64,000 nucleotides of DNA from Mycobacterium sp. SMC-8 (GTDB lineage: Bacteria; Actinomycetota; Actinomycetes; Mycobacteriales; Mycobacteriaceae), in NCBI RefSeq assembly GCF_025263565.1, contig NZ_CP079865.1, positions 4,092,001 through 4,156,000 on the forward strand, read 5' to 3'. The position numbers and the translations under genes are program-made. The notes beneath the pieces are model-generated. The model was not told the origin of the DNA. It searched no databases and saw nothing but the letters and a program-made list of their open reading frames with translations. Within the stretch, counting starts at the first letter, position 1; the number at the start of each line of letters is the position of its first letter. Positions 9,308-16,602 of this stretch are shown here, piece by piece.

Positions 9308-10075
9308 GTCGCGGATGTAGCGCAGGTACAGATAACCGCGGTCGTCGGTGAGCGCGTGCAGCAGTTCCATGTCGCTGTGCACCTCGCCGGGGCCGGTGAC
9401 GATCCGGTTCGCCTCGCCGCCGACGAGCACCGGCGCGACCGTCAGGCACAGTTCGTCGAGCAGGTCCGCCTCGGTGAACATGCCGAGGATGGCCGGACCG
9501 CCTTCGGTGAGCACCCGCAGCAGACCGCGCTCGGCAAGCATCTGCAGCGCGGTGCGCAGGTCCACCGATCGCGGGTCGGCGCCGGAGGCGTCGAGCACCT
9601 CGGCGAGCCGGCCCAGTCGCCGGCGGGTGTCGTCGAGTGCGTCGGAGGTCGTCAGGATCAGCGGCGTCACCTCGGTGCGGTGGAAGAGCTTGAGGTCATG
9701 GTCGAGCTGCCCGGAGCGGGTGAGGACAGCGATCGGCGGCACCTCCGACTGACCCCTGCGCTGCCGCTCGAGGCGCGCGGCGGCGCCGAGCTGCGCGCCC
9801 GAGTAGTTCTCCACCCGCACCGTGGACGCCCCCACCAGGATGACGTCGGCGTGTTCGCGCAGCGCCGCGAACAGCGCGCGGTCCCCGGCACCGCCGAGCT
9901 CGCCGGATTTACCGCCGCTGGTCGCGCCGCCGTCGGCGGAGGCGATCATGTTGGCGCGCACCCAGCAGGACCGCAGCCCGTCGGGGTAGGTGTAGCGCGC
10001 TGCGAGATCGGCCGGACCGAGTTCCCCCACGCGGCCCAACAGTGTGAACTGCGTCCCGTCAGCGTCGCCGGACAT
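9287..10075 (-). CDS. RibD C-terminal-domain reductase (Rv2671-like)
   Basis: A 262-residue protein with the RibD C-terminal/dihydrofolate-reductase-like fold. Visible blocks are VRANMIASADGGATSGG (substrate/NADPH side), VILVGASTVRVENY, and RVLTEGGPAILGMFTEADLLDELCLT (GGP loop). The N-terminal deaminase domain of full RibD is absent. The M. tuberculosis counterpart is reported to act as an alternative dihydrofolate reductase when overproduced. I start at the ATG at 10075 (MSGDADGTQF); longer in-frame starts run into the divergent ATPase gene. The gap to that gene is 34 bases, so promoters must overlap. Confidence 0.86.
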   Translation of the reverse strand: MSGDADGTQFTLLGRVGELGPADLAARYTYPDGLRSCWVRANMIASADGGATSGGKSGELGGAGDRALFAALREHADVILVGASTVRVENYSGAQLGAAARLERQRRGQSEVPPIAVLTRSGQLDHDLKLFHRTEVTPLILTTSDALDDTRRRLGRLAEVLDASGADPRSVDLRTALQMLAERGLLRVLTEGGPAILGMFTEADLLDELCLTVAPVLVGGEANRIVTGPGEVHSDMELLHALTDDRGYLYLRYIRDRLGRGS

Positions 10076-10109
10076 ACGAAGAATCACAGCACGCCGATAG
10101 GGTGCGTGC

Positions 10110-11147
10110 ATGCACGGGTCCAGTGATGTCGCACATCTGGTAGATCGGCAGCCCAGCGTCACACCGGAACGTCTGATCGCTCAGCTGATCCCGCCGCCCA
10201 CATTCGCCGACGTGAGCTTCGACAGCTACCGCCCCGATCCAGCCGAACCGACGCAGGCCGCGGCGGTGCAGACCTGCCGGCAGTTCTGCGAGCAGGCCGA
10301 GCAGCGGCGCGCCGGCAAGAAGAAGCTGTTCGGCAAGCGGGAGGTGTTGCCCGGGGTCGGGGTGTACCTCGACGGTGGGTTCGGCGTCGGCAAGACCCAC
10401 CTGCTGGCCTCGTCCTACTACGCGGTGTCCGGCCAGAAGGCGTTCGCGACGTTCGGTGAGTTAACACAGTTGGCCGGGGTGTTCGGTTTCATCGAGTGCA
10501 TCGACCTGCTCTCCGACTACGTGCTGGTGTGCATCGACGAGTTCGAGCTCGACGACCCTGGCAACACCACGCTGATCTCGCGGCTGCTGTCCGCGCTTGT
10601 CGAGCGCGGCGTGTCGGTTGCCGCGACGTCGAACACGCTGCCCGAGCAGCTCGGGGAGGGGCGCTTCGCGGCGCAGGATTTCCTGCGCGAGATCCACACG
10701 CTGGCAGCGATGTTCACCACCGTGCGGATCGAGGGCCCGGACTACCGGCACCGCGATCTGCCGCCGGCGCCCGAGCCGCGGACCGACGCCGAGGTGGCCG
10801 AGCGGGCCGCGGAGGTGTCGGGCGCGACGCTCGACGACTTCGACGCGCTGTGCGCACACCTGGCCACGATGCACCCGTCCCGGTACCTGACGTTGATCGA
10901 AGGCGTGGCGGCGGTGTTCATCACCGGGGTGCACCCGATCGACGACCAGAACGTGGCGCTGCGGCTGGTGTCGCTGACCGACCGCCTCTACGACGCGGGC
11001 ATCCCGGTTGTCGCGTCGGGCACCAAGCTCGACACCATCTTCAGCGACGAGATGCTCGCGGGCGGCTTCCGGAAGAAATACCTGCGGGCCACGTCCCGCC
11101 TGCTGGCGCTGACCGCGGCCGGTCAGGCCGGCCGCACCATCACGTAG
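10110..11147 (+). CDS. zapE: ZapE/AFG1-family P-loop ATPase (Rv2670-like)
   Basis: A 345-residue ATPase. Walker A is GGFGVGKTHLL (around residues 90-100) and Walker B is YVLVCIDEFELDDPG. SNTLPEQLGEGRF and the LREIHTLAAMF block are typical of AFG1/ZapE proteins, which in other bacteria associate with the divisome and with proteolysis of membrane substrates. Function in mycobacteria is not known to me. The last 25 bases overlap the 3' end of the convergent GNAT gene, so the two cannot both be fully transcribed without generating complementary RNA. Confidence 0.87.
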   Translation: MHGSSDVAHLVDRQPSVTPERLIAQLIPPPTFADVSFDSYRPDPAEPTQAAAVQTCRQFCEQAEQRRAGKKKLFGKREVLPGVGVYLDGGFGVGKTHLLASSYYAVSGQKAFATFGELTQLAGVFGFIECIDLLSDYVLVCIDEFELDDPGNTTLISRLLSALVERGVSVAATSNTLPEQLGEGRFAAQDFLREIHTLAAMFTTVRIEGPDYRHRDLPPAPEPRTDAEVAERAAEVSGATLDDFDALCAHLATMHPSRYLTLIEGVAAVFITGVHPIDDQNVALRLVSLTDRLYDAGIPVVASGTKLDTIFSDEMLAGGFRKKYLRATSRLLALTAAGQAGRTIT

Positions 11148-11659
11148 TCCTGCTCCCAATGGGCGCCGAGACGGAACCGCTTAGTGCCCGCGACGGCGAA
11201 GCCGTGCTTGGCGTAGAAGCGCTGTGCGCGTTCGTTGCGCTGGTTCACCCCGAGCCACACGGACGCCGCGCCGAGCGTGTCCGCGTGCCGCAGCGCCGCG
11301 GTCATCAGCGCGGCGGCGGTGCCCGCGCCGTGAACCTCGGGCAGCACGTACATCTTGGACAGCTCCACCGTGGGGTGGGCGGTGACCGCCTCCGCGACGT
11401 CGGGGTCGTCGGGCACGCCGCGGATCATCATGGCGTAGCCGAGAATCCGACCCTCCTCGACGGCGGTGAGAACCGCTCGGTGCGGGTCGGCGAGGTACTC
11501 GGTGAACCGCTCGGGGGACAGGTTCTCGGTGATGAACGCCGCGATGTCGCCGGGTTCCGCCGAGGGCGGGCATGCCAGCGGGAAGGTGCGCGCGGCGACG
11601 TCGGCGAGTTCGGCGACGCGATCGGTGCCGGCGGGCTCGACTCTCAGCCGACGTTCCAT
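11123..11659 (-). CDS. GNAT-family N-acetyltransferase (Rv2669-like)
   Basis: A 178-residue acetyl-CoA-dependent acetyltransferase. The acetyl-CoA loop is MYVLPEVHGAGTAAALM (motif A, VxxxxxGxGxxxxL type) and RAQRFYAKHGFAVAG is motif B. The substrate is unknown. The start ATG at 11659 (MERRLRV) lies 16 bases inside the upstream gene, whose stop is at 11644-11646, so the pair is coupled. Its 3' end overlaps the convergent ATPase gene by 25 bases. Confidence 0.88.
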   Translation of the reverse strand: MERRLRVEPAGTDRVAELADVAARTFPLACPPSAEPGDIAAFITENLSPERFTEYLADPHRAVLTAVEEGRILGYAMMIRGVPDDPDVAEAVTAHPTVELSKMYVLPEVHGAGTAAALMTAALRHADTLGAASVWLGVNQRNERAQRFYAKHGFAVAGTKRFRLGAHWEQDYVMVRPA

Positions 11660-12147
11660 TGGGCCAGGCGGAATCCGGTGATCTTGTCCAGCAGCACGAC
11701 GTTGGACACCAGGTCGCGGTAGCAGTCCCACCAGACTCCGCCGGTGAACGGCCGGCCCGCCACGGCGCTTTGCATCATGTGCTGCAGCGCGTCAGGGGCG
11801 TCGCTGTTGCGTGACTCGTAGGCGTCGCCGGTCGGGGTGACGCCGCGGAACGAGAACGTGATCGCCATCGCGTACGGCGTCGGCATCTGGATCGGGGTGA
11901 CGGTGATGTCGGCCCGGTAGACCTGGTAGCGCGGCGCGCGCGGCGGATAGCCGAAGCCGGGCGGCGGGGGCGACGGCAGGATGTTGTTCACCGATACGTC
12001 GGCGACCAGGCCTTCGTATTCGACGCGCAGCGTCTCACCGAGACGCCCGATCGGAATGTCGGCCGCCGACGCCGTCGGTGCGGCGACACCGCCCAGGGCC
12101 GCCAGGGTGGCGAGCAGGAGTACGAGCCAGCGACGCATGCTTGGCAT
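11644..12147 (-). CDS. Exported protein of unknown function (Rv2668-like)
   Basis: A 167-residue secreted protein. A classical signal peptide (MPSMRRWLVLLLATLAALGG, then VAAPTASA with probable cleavage before ADIPIG) leads into a small beta-rich domain with blocks RVEYEGLVADVSVNNI, ITFSFRGVTPTG and GGVWWDCYRDLVSNVVLLD. No enzyme motif is seen. An internal ATG at 12138 (MRRWLV) is the alternative start. The gene precedes and overlaps the GNAT gene, in the order I recall from M. tuberculosis. Confidence 0.82.
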   Translation of the reverse strand: MPSMRRWLVLLLATLAALGGVAAPTASAADIPIGRLGETLRVEYEGLVADVSVNNILPSPPPPGFGYPPRAPRYQVYRADITVTPIQMPTPYAMAITFSFRGVTPTGDAYESRNSDAPDALQHMMQSAVAGRPFTGGVWWDCYRDLVSNVVLLDKITGFRLAQWNVG

Positions 12148-12186
12148 GATCGCACACCGGCGCCGGGCACTGGATGGTCTTGCCCG

Positions 12187-12612
12187 TCAGGACGCCCAGG
12201 GGCCGACGCCGCCGATCTTGTCGATGCGGATTCTGGTCAGGTATCCGGGCGGTGCGTCCGGTGGCGGGAAGCCCGAGTCCGGGGCGGACAGCGTCTGGGC
12301 CAGTTGCTCCAACAGTTCGGGTGCGCCACCTTCGACCACCCGGGCGGTCCCGGTGATCGCCAGGTAGGGGCGCATCGCTTTTCCGACACCCTCGGGCGAG
12401 AGGATCGTGAGCGCCACCCGGGGATCGCGTCGCACGTTGCGGACCTTCTGATGCTCGGCGAGGTGCGCGGTGACGAGTTCGTCGCCGTCCGGGGTGGACT
12501 GCAGGGCGACCCAGACGAGGGTGATCTGCGGGCTGCCGTCGGGGTTCAGGGTGACCAGCGTTGCGTCTGCGCCGTTGCCGATGAGCTCGCGGGCGGCGTC
12601 GTTGAGTTTCAT
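12187..12612 (-). CDS. PPOX-class (F420/flavin-dependent) split-barrel protein
   Basis: A 141-residue member of the pyridoxamine-phosphate-oxidase-like split barrel family common in mycobacteria, where many members bind F420 or flavin. Typical blocks are ATLVTLNPDGSPQITLVWVA, KVRNVRRDPRVALTIL, YLAITGTARVVEGG and LTRIRIDKIGGVGPWAS. The start at 12612 (MKLNDAARELI) gives the family length. It lies 28 bases downstream of ogt in the same direction. The substrate cannot be inferred. Confidence 0.86.
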   Translation of the reverse strand: MKLNDAARELIGNGADATLVTLNPDGSPQITLVWVALQSTPDGDELVTAHLAEHQKVRNVRRDPRVALTILSPEGVGKAMRPYLAITGTARVVEGGAPELLEQLAQTLSAPDSGFPPPDAPPGYLTRIRIDKIGGVGPWAS

Positions 12613-12640
12613 GCCACGTTCTACGCGGGTGCGGTGCCGT

Positions 12641-13243
12641 TCATTCCGTGGTTTCCATTGCCAGCAGCGCGGTCTTGGCGCGGGCGCCGCCGACGTACTG
12701 TCCGGTGCCACCACCGTCCGAACGCACCACGCGGTGGCAGGGGATGACCACGGGCAGGGGGTTACGGGCGCAGGCGGTGCCGACCGCGCGGACGGCGCGA
12801 GGGTTGCCGACGGCGGCGGCGACCTGGGCATAACTTTCTCGGTGCCCGTATCCGATTTTGCGCAGATGCTCGATGACGTCGCGGCGGAACCCGCCGGTCA
12901 GGCGCAGGTCCACCGGAAGGTCGAAGCTGGTGCGCCGCTTGCCGAAGTACTCGTCGAGCTGGCGGGCGACGGGATCCAGCCGGGCCGGGGCGTGCAGGAT
13001 GCGCGGGCTCAGCGTCTCGGCGAGCCTGGCCAGCACCGCGTCGTGGATCTCGACGTCGAACGCGACCCTGACCAGCCCGGCCGGGGTGGCCGCCAGCAGC
13101 AGGGTGCCGACGGGGGAGTCGACCGTGCGGTAGGCGAGGTCGAGGATTCCGTCGGCATCGGCCGCCGAGGCCAGGCTGCGGTGCAGGCGGGTCAGCGTGT
13201 CGCCGTCGTCTGGGGCTGATAGGTCGAACATGGTGGCGATCAT
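12641..13243 (-). CDS. ogt: Methylated-DNA-protein-cysteine methyltransferase
   Basis: A 200-residue O6-alkylguanine repair protein. The suicide active site is VVIPCHRVVRSDG, preceded by the helix-turn-helix region SYAQVAAAVGNPRAVRAVGTACARNP and followed by YVGGARAKTALLAME. The N-terminal 50 residues are longer than in minimal Ogt proteins. The start ATG at 13243 overlaps the stop of the upstream sigma gene (ATGA, 13240-13243), so alkylation repair is coupled to the sigma factor. A later ATG at 13231 is possible. Confidence 0.93.
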   Translation of the reverse strand: MIATMFDLSAPDDGDTLTRLHRSLASAADADGILDLAYRTVDSPVGTLLLAATPAGLVRVAFDVEIHDAVLARLAETLSPRILHAPARLDPVARQLDEYFGKRRTSFDLPVDLRLTGGFRRDVIEHLRKIGYGHRESYAQVAAAVGNPRAVRAVGTACARNPLPVVIPCHRVVRSDGGGTGQYVGGARAKTALLAMETTE

Positions 13244-13722
13244 GGGGTTTCGTCCTCTCGGTAGTGCGCCCGCAGGTTCCGGATGCCGTCGGCGGCGGCG
13301 CGGCGGGCCGCGGCGGGACTGTTGCCGAGGATGGTGGCGATCTCGCTGAACGGCAGTCCGGCGATGTGGTGGTAGGCCACCGCGTGCCGCTGCTTGTCGG
13401 GGAGACGCTGCAACGCCGCCCACAGATCCCCGTCGCGGCGTGCCGGGTCGGCCGTGACGTCGGCGCGCTCGGGCAGCGCGGCGACGGGCACGGCGCGTCG
13501 GTTGCGGGCCCGCCCGGCATCGACAGCGCGCCGGTGCGCGATGGTGACCAGCCAGGCCTCGACGTTGGCGTCCTCAGGCAGGCCGGGGTAGGCCCGCAGC
13601 GCCGACAGGAACGTCTCGGACCAGGCGTCCTCGGCGTCGTCCGGGCCGACGACCGCTCGGCACACCCGCAACACGGTGGCGCCGTGGCGGGCCACGATCT
13701 CTTCGAACGGTCGCACCTTCAC
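13240..13722 (-). CDS. ECF-type RNA polymerase sigma factor
   Basis: About 160 residues with region 2 (RHGATVLRVCRAVVGPDDAEDAWSETFL shortened here to its core VCRAVVGPDDAEDAWSETFL) and region 4 (LQRLPDKQRHAVAYHHIAGL, then FSEIATILGNSPAAARRAAA). The start is one of two GTG codons, at 13722 or 13716; earlier in-frame sequence overlaps clpC2. No anti-sigma gene is adjacent. The gene is followed by ogt with a 4-base overlap, so the sigma factor may respond to DNA alkylation. That is inference from position only. Confidence 0.85.
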   Translation of the reverse strand: MKVRPFEEIVARHGATVLRVCRAVVGPDDAEDAWSETFLSALRAYPGLPEDANVEAWLVTIAHRRAVDAGRARNRRAVPVAALPERADVTADPARRDGDLWAALQRLPDKQRHAVAYHHIAGLPFSEIATILGNSPAAARRAAADGIRNLRAHYREDETP

Positions 13723-13757
13723 ATCATGTAGACGCCGCGTCGGGCGCGGATGTGAGA

Positions 13758-14480
13758 TCACTGCGCGGAGAACGCCTCCAGCGCGTCGCGGAGCTCGCGC
13801 TCGAACCGGTTCCAGTCGACGCCGAGGCCGTGCAGCACGCCGTCGTCGTCCTCCTCTTCGTACAGGGCCAGCAGCAGGTGCTCGGTCCCGACGTAGTTGT
13901 GCCCCAGCCGCAGTGCCTGCCGGAAGGTCAGCTCGAGGGCTTTCTTGGCGCGGGTGTCGAACGGGATCAGCGCCGGGACGTCGGCCACTGCCGGTGGCAG
14001 CGTGACACGTCCGGCGGCCACGGCGACGTCGACGCCCTGGCCGGCGAGCAGGCGCGCCGCCAGCCCGGTCGGATCGGCGAACAGGCCGAGGATCAGGTGT
14101 GCGGGCAGGATCTCCGGATTGCCGGCGGCGTGCGCCCTGTTCTGCGCCTCGACGATCACGGCGCGGGCGCGGTCGGTGAACCGGCTGAAGCCGGCGTTGG
14201 GGTCCAGCGCGCCGGTGTCGGTGGGGGTCCGGGGGACGAACCGTTTCTGCGCGGCCTGTTTGGTGACGCCCATGCATCTGCCGATCTCGGTCCACGACGC
14301 GCCTGAGCGACGCGCCTGGTCGACGAAATGCCCGATCAGGTGATCGGCCACCTCGCCGAGGGCCTCGGCGGCCAGAACCGCATCGGTGAGTTGGTCAAGC
14401 GGCTCGTCGTGCACCCGGGTGATCACGTCGATGAGGTCGTCGAGACGGACGGGGTGGCTGATCTTCGCGGCATCACTCAT
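13758..14480 (-). CDS. clpC2: ClpC2-like protein: HTH plus Clp N-domain
   Basis: A 240-residue protein without ATPase modules. Residues about 60-80 (SGASWTEIGRCMGVTKQAAQ) look like a helix-turn-helix. From about residue 95 onward there is a Clp_N-type repeat region (FTDRARAVIVEAQNRAHAAG, ILPAHLILGLF, then ALELTFRQALRLGHNYVGTE and HLLLALY). The mycobacterial ClpC2 is reported to bind ClpC1-targeting cyclic peptides and to repress its own promoter. Two palindromes directly upstream of the start support autoregulation here. The ATG at 14480 fits both domain limits. Confidence 0.86.
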   Translation of the reverse strand: MSDAAKISHPVRLDDLIDVITRVHDEPLDQLTDAVLAAEALGEVADHLIGHFVDQARRSGASWTEIGRCMGVTKQAAQKRFVPRTPTDTGALDPNAGFSRFTDRARAVIVEAQNRAHAAGNPEILPAHLILGLFADPTGLAARLLAGQGVDVAVAAGRVTLPPAVADVPALIPFDTRAKKALELTFRQALRLGHNYVGTEHLLLALYEEEDDDGVLHGLGVDWNRFERELRDALEAFSAQ

Positions 14481-14482
14481 GC

Positions 14483-14527
14483 GTCAACCGTAGGTTGACG
14501 AACCGTTGTCGTCAACCCGTTGTTGAC
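14483..14527. promoter_or_regulatory. Twin palindromic operators upstream of clpC2
   Basis: GTCAACCGTAGGTTGAC (14483-14499, 7-bp arms, 3-base spacer) and GTCAACCCGTTGTTGAC (14511-14527, 6-bp arms) have centres 28 bp apart. They fill the 49-base gap between clpC2 and its upstream neighbour. The first begins only 3 bases before the clpC2 ATG, so binding would block transcription or initiation. The likely ligand is the HTH of ClpC2 itself. Confidence 0.7.
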
Positions 14528-14529
14528 GA

Positions 14530-15009
14530 TCAGCGGCGCGGATAGCCGCGGCGCACGGTGCGGTCGAGGATGCCCAGGGTTGCGCGCAGAGCGAGCTCGG
14601 ACACCACCGGGAAGATGCCGGCGTCCCGCCACTGCTGGTGAATGTCGGACCAGTCGTAGAACGAGGTGACCAGCGTGCCCTGCTCGGCGGGCTCCAGGCG
14701 GTAGCCGTAGACGTGGCCGATCTGCGGTTTGAGCCGGCCCAGGATGGTCCATGCGATCAATCGGTCCTGCTCGTAGTCGGTGATTCGCACCGTCACGTCG
14801 TAGCGGCCCAGTTCGGGATAGTCGTTGAGCGCCTCGCGGTCCATGTGCACGACGAAGGCGTCCCCGGCGCCGCGGACGGGCTCGCCGTCGGCGTCCTGCA
14901 GCATCCCGGTGGCGTCGATGGCGACATGGCCCTGCGGATCGCACAGGACGGCGAATATGTCGGCGGCGGGCGCGGCGATGGTGCGGGAAACCTCGATGCG
15001 ATCGGTCAT
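14530..15009 (-). CDS. SRPBCC (polyketide cyclase/START-like) family protein
   Basis: A 159-residue protein with the SRPBCC ligand-pocket pattern: IEVSRTIAAPAADIFAVLCD at the N-terminus, DYEQDRLIAWTIL in the middle and LVTSFYDWSDIHQQW towards the end. Such proteins bind hydrophobic ligands. No ligand can be named. Its 3' end is 2 bases from the clpC2 operator region. It is divergent from the AraC-type gene at 15088. Confidence 0.85.
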   Translation of the reverse strand: MTDRIEVSRTIAAPAADIFAVLCDPQGHVAIDATGMLQDADGEPVRGAGDAFVVHMDREALNDYPELGRYDVTVRITDYEQDRLIAWTILGRLKPQIGHVYGYRLEPAEQGTLVTSFYDWSDIHQQWRDAGIFPVVSELALRATLGILDRTVRRGYPRR

Positions 15010-15087
15010 CGCTCGATGGTGCCATGCCAGTGGTACGGGTCACTCTCGTGTTTCGCACCGCGTACAAGCCGGGAACCCGAGATCACC

Positions 15088-15441
15088 ATGAGGGCCAACG
15101 AGAAATCTTCGACAGAGCCTCGGATGCTGCGCCGGGCGTTGGACTTCATTCACGAGAACGCGCAGTACGACATCACGATTCGCGATATCGCCGCCGCGGC
15201 CGATGTCACGCCGCGGGCCATCCAATACGCGTTCCGCGAGCACATGGCGACCACGCCGCTCGAATACCTCAGGCGGATCAGGCTGGAGCGGGCGCACCGC
15301 GAACTGAAGTCCGCCGATCCGGCCTACGACACGGTGACCTCGATCGCGGGGCGGTGCGGGTTCAGCCACCCCGGACGGTTCAGTAGCGCTTATAAAGAGG
15401 TGTTCGGCATCGAGCCGAGTCGCACGCTGCGCTCGTCGTGA
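15088..15441 (+). CDS. AraC-family DNA-binding protein, HTH domain only
   Basis: A 117-residue protein made almost entirely of the AraC/XylS C-terminal HTH pair: LDFIHENAQYDITIRDIAAA, then DVTPRAIQYAFREHM, TPLEYLRRIRLERAHREL, and AGRCGFSHPGRFSSAYKEVF. The usual N-terminal sensing domain is missing. The frame stays open upstream, but that part is antisense to the SRPBCC gene and carries no recognisable domain, so I start at the ATG at 15088. It may be a natural single-domain regulator or a truncated remnant. Confidence 0.8.
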   Translation: MRANEKSSTEPRMLRRALDFIHENAQYDITIRDIAAAADVTPRAIQYAFREHMATTPLEYLRRIRLERAHRELKSADPAYDTVTSIAGRCGFSHPGRFSSAYKEVFGIEPSRTLRSS

Positions 15442-15481
15442 CGGCCGCCTCCGCGGAGACGCGCGGAGGGCACCATCGGGA

Positions 15482-15904
15482 TCACATCGGCGTGAAGCCG
15501 ACCCCGTTGAACTTGCCGGCCTGCCACCCCTGGGTGCCCATGCAGACCAGGGGGCGGCCGTCGGGGGCCTGGGCGGCGGATTGCCGCTTGGGGCAGGGGC
15601 TGCCGATGTCGCGGACCCCGACAAGTTCGTAGCTGATCTGCCAGAAACCGGTGTAGATCGGCGGCCACTGGTTCGGAATCCACCGGCACTGCAACGCTTC
15701 GCCGCCCGGGCCGCGTCCGAACGTGAAGCGGTCCATGTTGGTGCACGGGGCGGTGAGGTGCGCGTCGTAGACCATGCCCGGTACGTCGGTGTCGTAGCGG
15801 CCCGGCTTGTCGGGATACATCGGCCCCGGCTCCGCCGAGGCGGCCGGCGCGGTGCCGAAGACCGCAGCACCGAGCGCGGCTGCTGCGAGTGTTTCGCGGA
15901 TCAT
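15482..15904 (-). CDS. Small secreted protein of unknown function
   Basis: A 140-residue exported protein. The signal peptide MIRETLAAAALGAAVFGTAP followed by AASA gives a cleavage site before EPGPMYPD. The mature part has four cysteines (TAPCTNMDRF, ALQCRWIPN, GSPCPKRQ, LVCMGTQGW), likely forming two disulfides, and a Trp-rich C-terminus (GWQAGKFNGVGFTPM). This type is frequent in mycobacteria and has no assigned role. The in-frame sequence before the ATG at 15904 lacks signal-peptide character. Confidence 0.8.
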   Translation of the reverse strand: MIRETLAAAALGAAVFGTAPAASAEPGPMYPDKPGRYDTDVPGMVYDAHLTAPCTNMDRFTFGRGPGGEALQCRWIPNQWPPIYTGFWQISYELVGVRDIGSPCPKRQSAAQAPDGRPLVCMGTQGWQAGKFNGVGFTPM

Positions 15905-15999
15905 GTTCCACCCCTGGGTCGTCAGAAAAACCGTACCGGCGTACCGCGAGATTAGCGGGTGGGGCGGGGGCGCTGTGAGGTTTCGGTCCTGACGACGAT

Positions 16000-16036
16000 C
16001 TCGGCCCGCCACCCGGGGGGTTGGTGGCGGGCCGAG
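16000..16036. terminator. Strong hairpin, 14-bp stem
   Basis: CTCGGCCCGCCACC (16000-16013) pairs perfectly with 16023-16036 around a 9-base loop. There is no T-tract, which is common for mycobacterial terminators. It lies between the secreted-protein gene start and the downstream end of the hypothetical gene at 16177, so it could end transcripts from the latter. Confidence 0.6.
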
Positions 16037-16101
16037 CGTATCGGGTTCGTCTTGACGGTTGAATCAACCGAACACTGACGAAGCTATGGCCCGAACCTGA
16101 G

Positions 16102-16128
16102 AGAGACCTAATAGACAGTTAGGTCTCT
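16102..16128. terminator. Hairpin, 10-bp stem
   Basis: AGAGACCTAA (16102-16111) pairs with TTAGGTCTCT (16119-16128), 7-base loop. It is AT-richer than its surroundings and lies 48 bases downstream of the stop of the minus-strand gene at 16177. It is the nearest terminator candidate for that gene. Confidence 0.55.
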
Positions 16129-16176
16129 GCTTCGAAAACTCAGCCGGCGACACCGGTGAGTTCGACTTGTCCTCTG

Positions 16177-16488
16177 CTATCTGAGTCGCAGCACCGACGC
16201 CGGCACCCAGTGCGTCACCGGATCCTTCTCGCTGCCGTGCTTGATGGGGTAGGTGACCAGTCCCCACCACCGGCCCTGCTCGCTGAGGCCCCAGCACTTG
16301 AGCTGGCCCTCGACGATCGAATCCATCTGCAGGCCGTTCGGGTGGTAGCGACCCTCGCAGTGCGGTTCGCGAGGGAACAGTGCGACCAGGTCGACCAGGA
16401 CGGGTCGTGGGGGGTGGACGCGCCGGAAGACCGGGCGGAGAGGTTGACCGCCATGCCCGATTTTCTGCATCGCCACGCCTTCGATCAT
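16177..16488 (-). CDS. Hypothetical protein, 103 residues
   Basis: I do not recognise a named family. The protein ends HWVPASVLRLR and contains KCWGLSEQGRWWGLVTYPIK, a Trp-rich block that reads like real coding sequence and resembles small mycobacterial hypotheticals. Starts at 16488 (MIEGVAMQ) and 16470 (MQKIGHGG) are possible. The longer frame upstream runs into the ISL3 element, so the natural 5' region may have been altered by that insertion. Confidence 0.5.
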   Translation of the reverse strand: MIEGVAMQKIGHGGQPLRPVFRRVHPPRPVLVDLVALFPREPHCEGRYHPNGLQMDSIVEGQLKCWGLSEQGRWWGLVTYPIKHGSEKDPVTHWVPASVLRLR

Positions 16489-16602
16489 ATGTGGCGCCCC
16501 TAGTGTTCTAGTGGGCGCTTTTGTGCTGCTCAGCGGCGATTTTGGTTGGTGTGTAAGAGGTTCGGCGAGTCGGCTGTGAAACGGGCGACGCGCACGCGGT
16601 CG

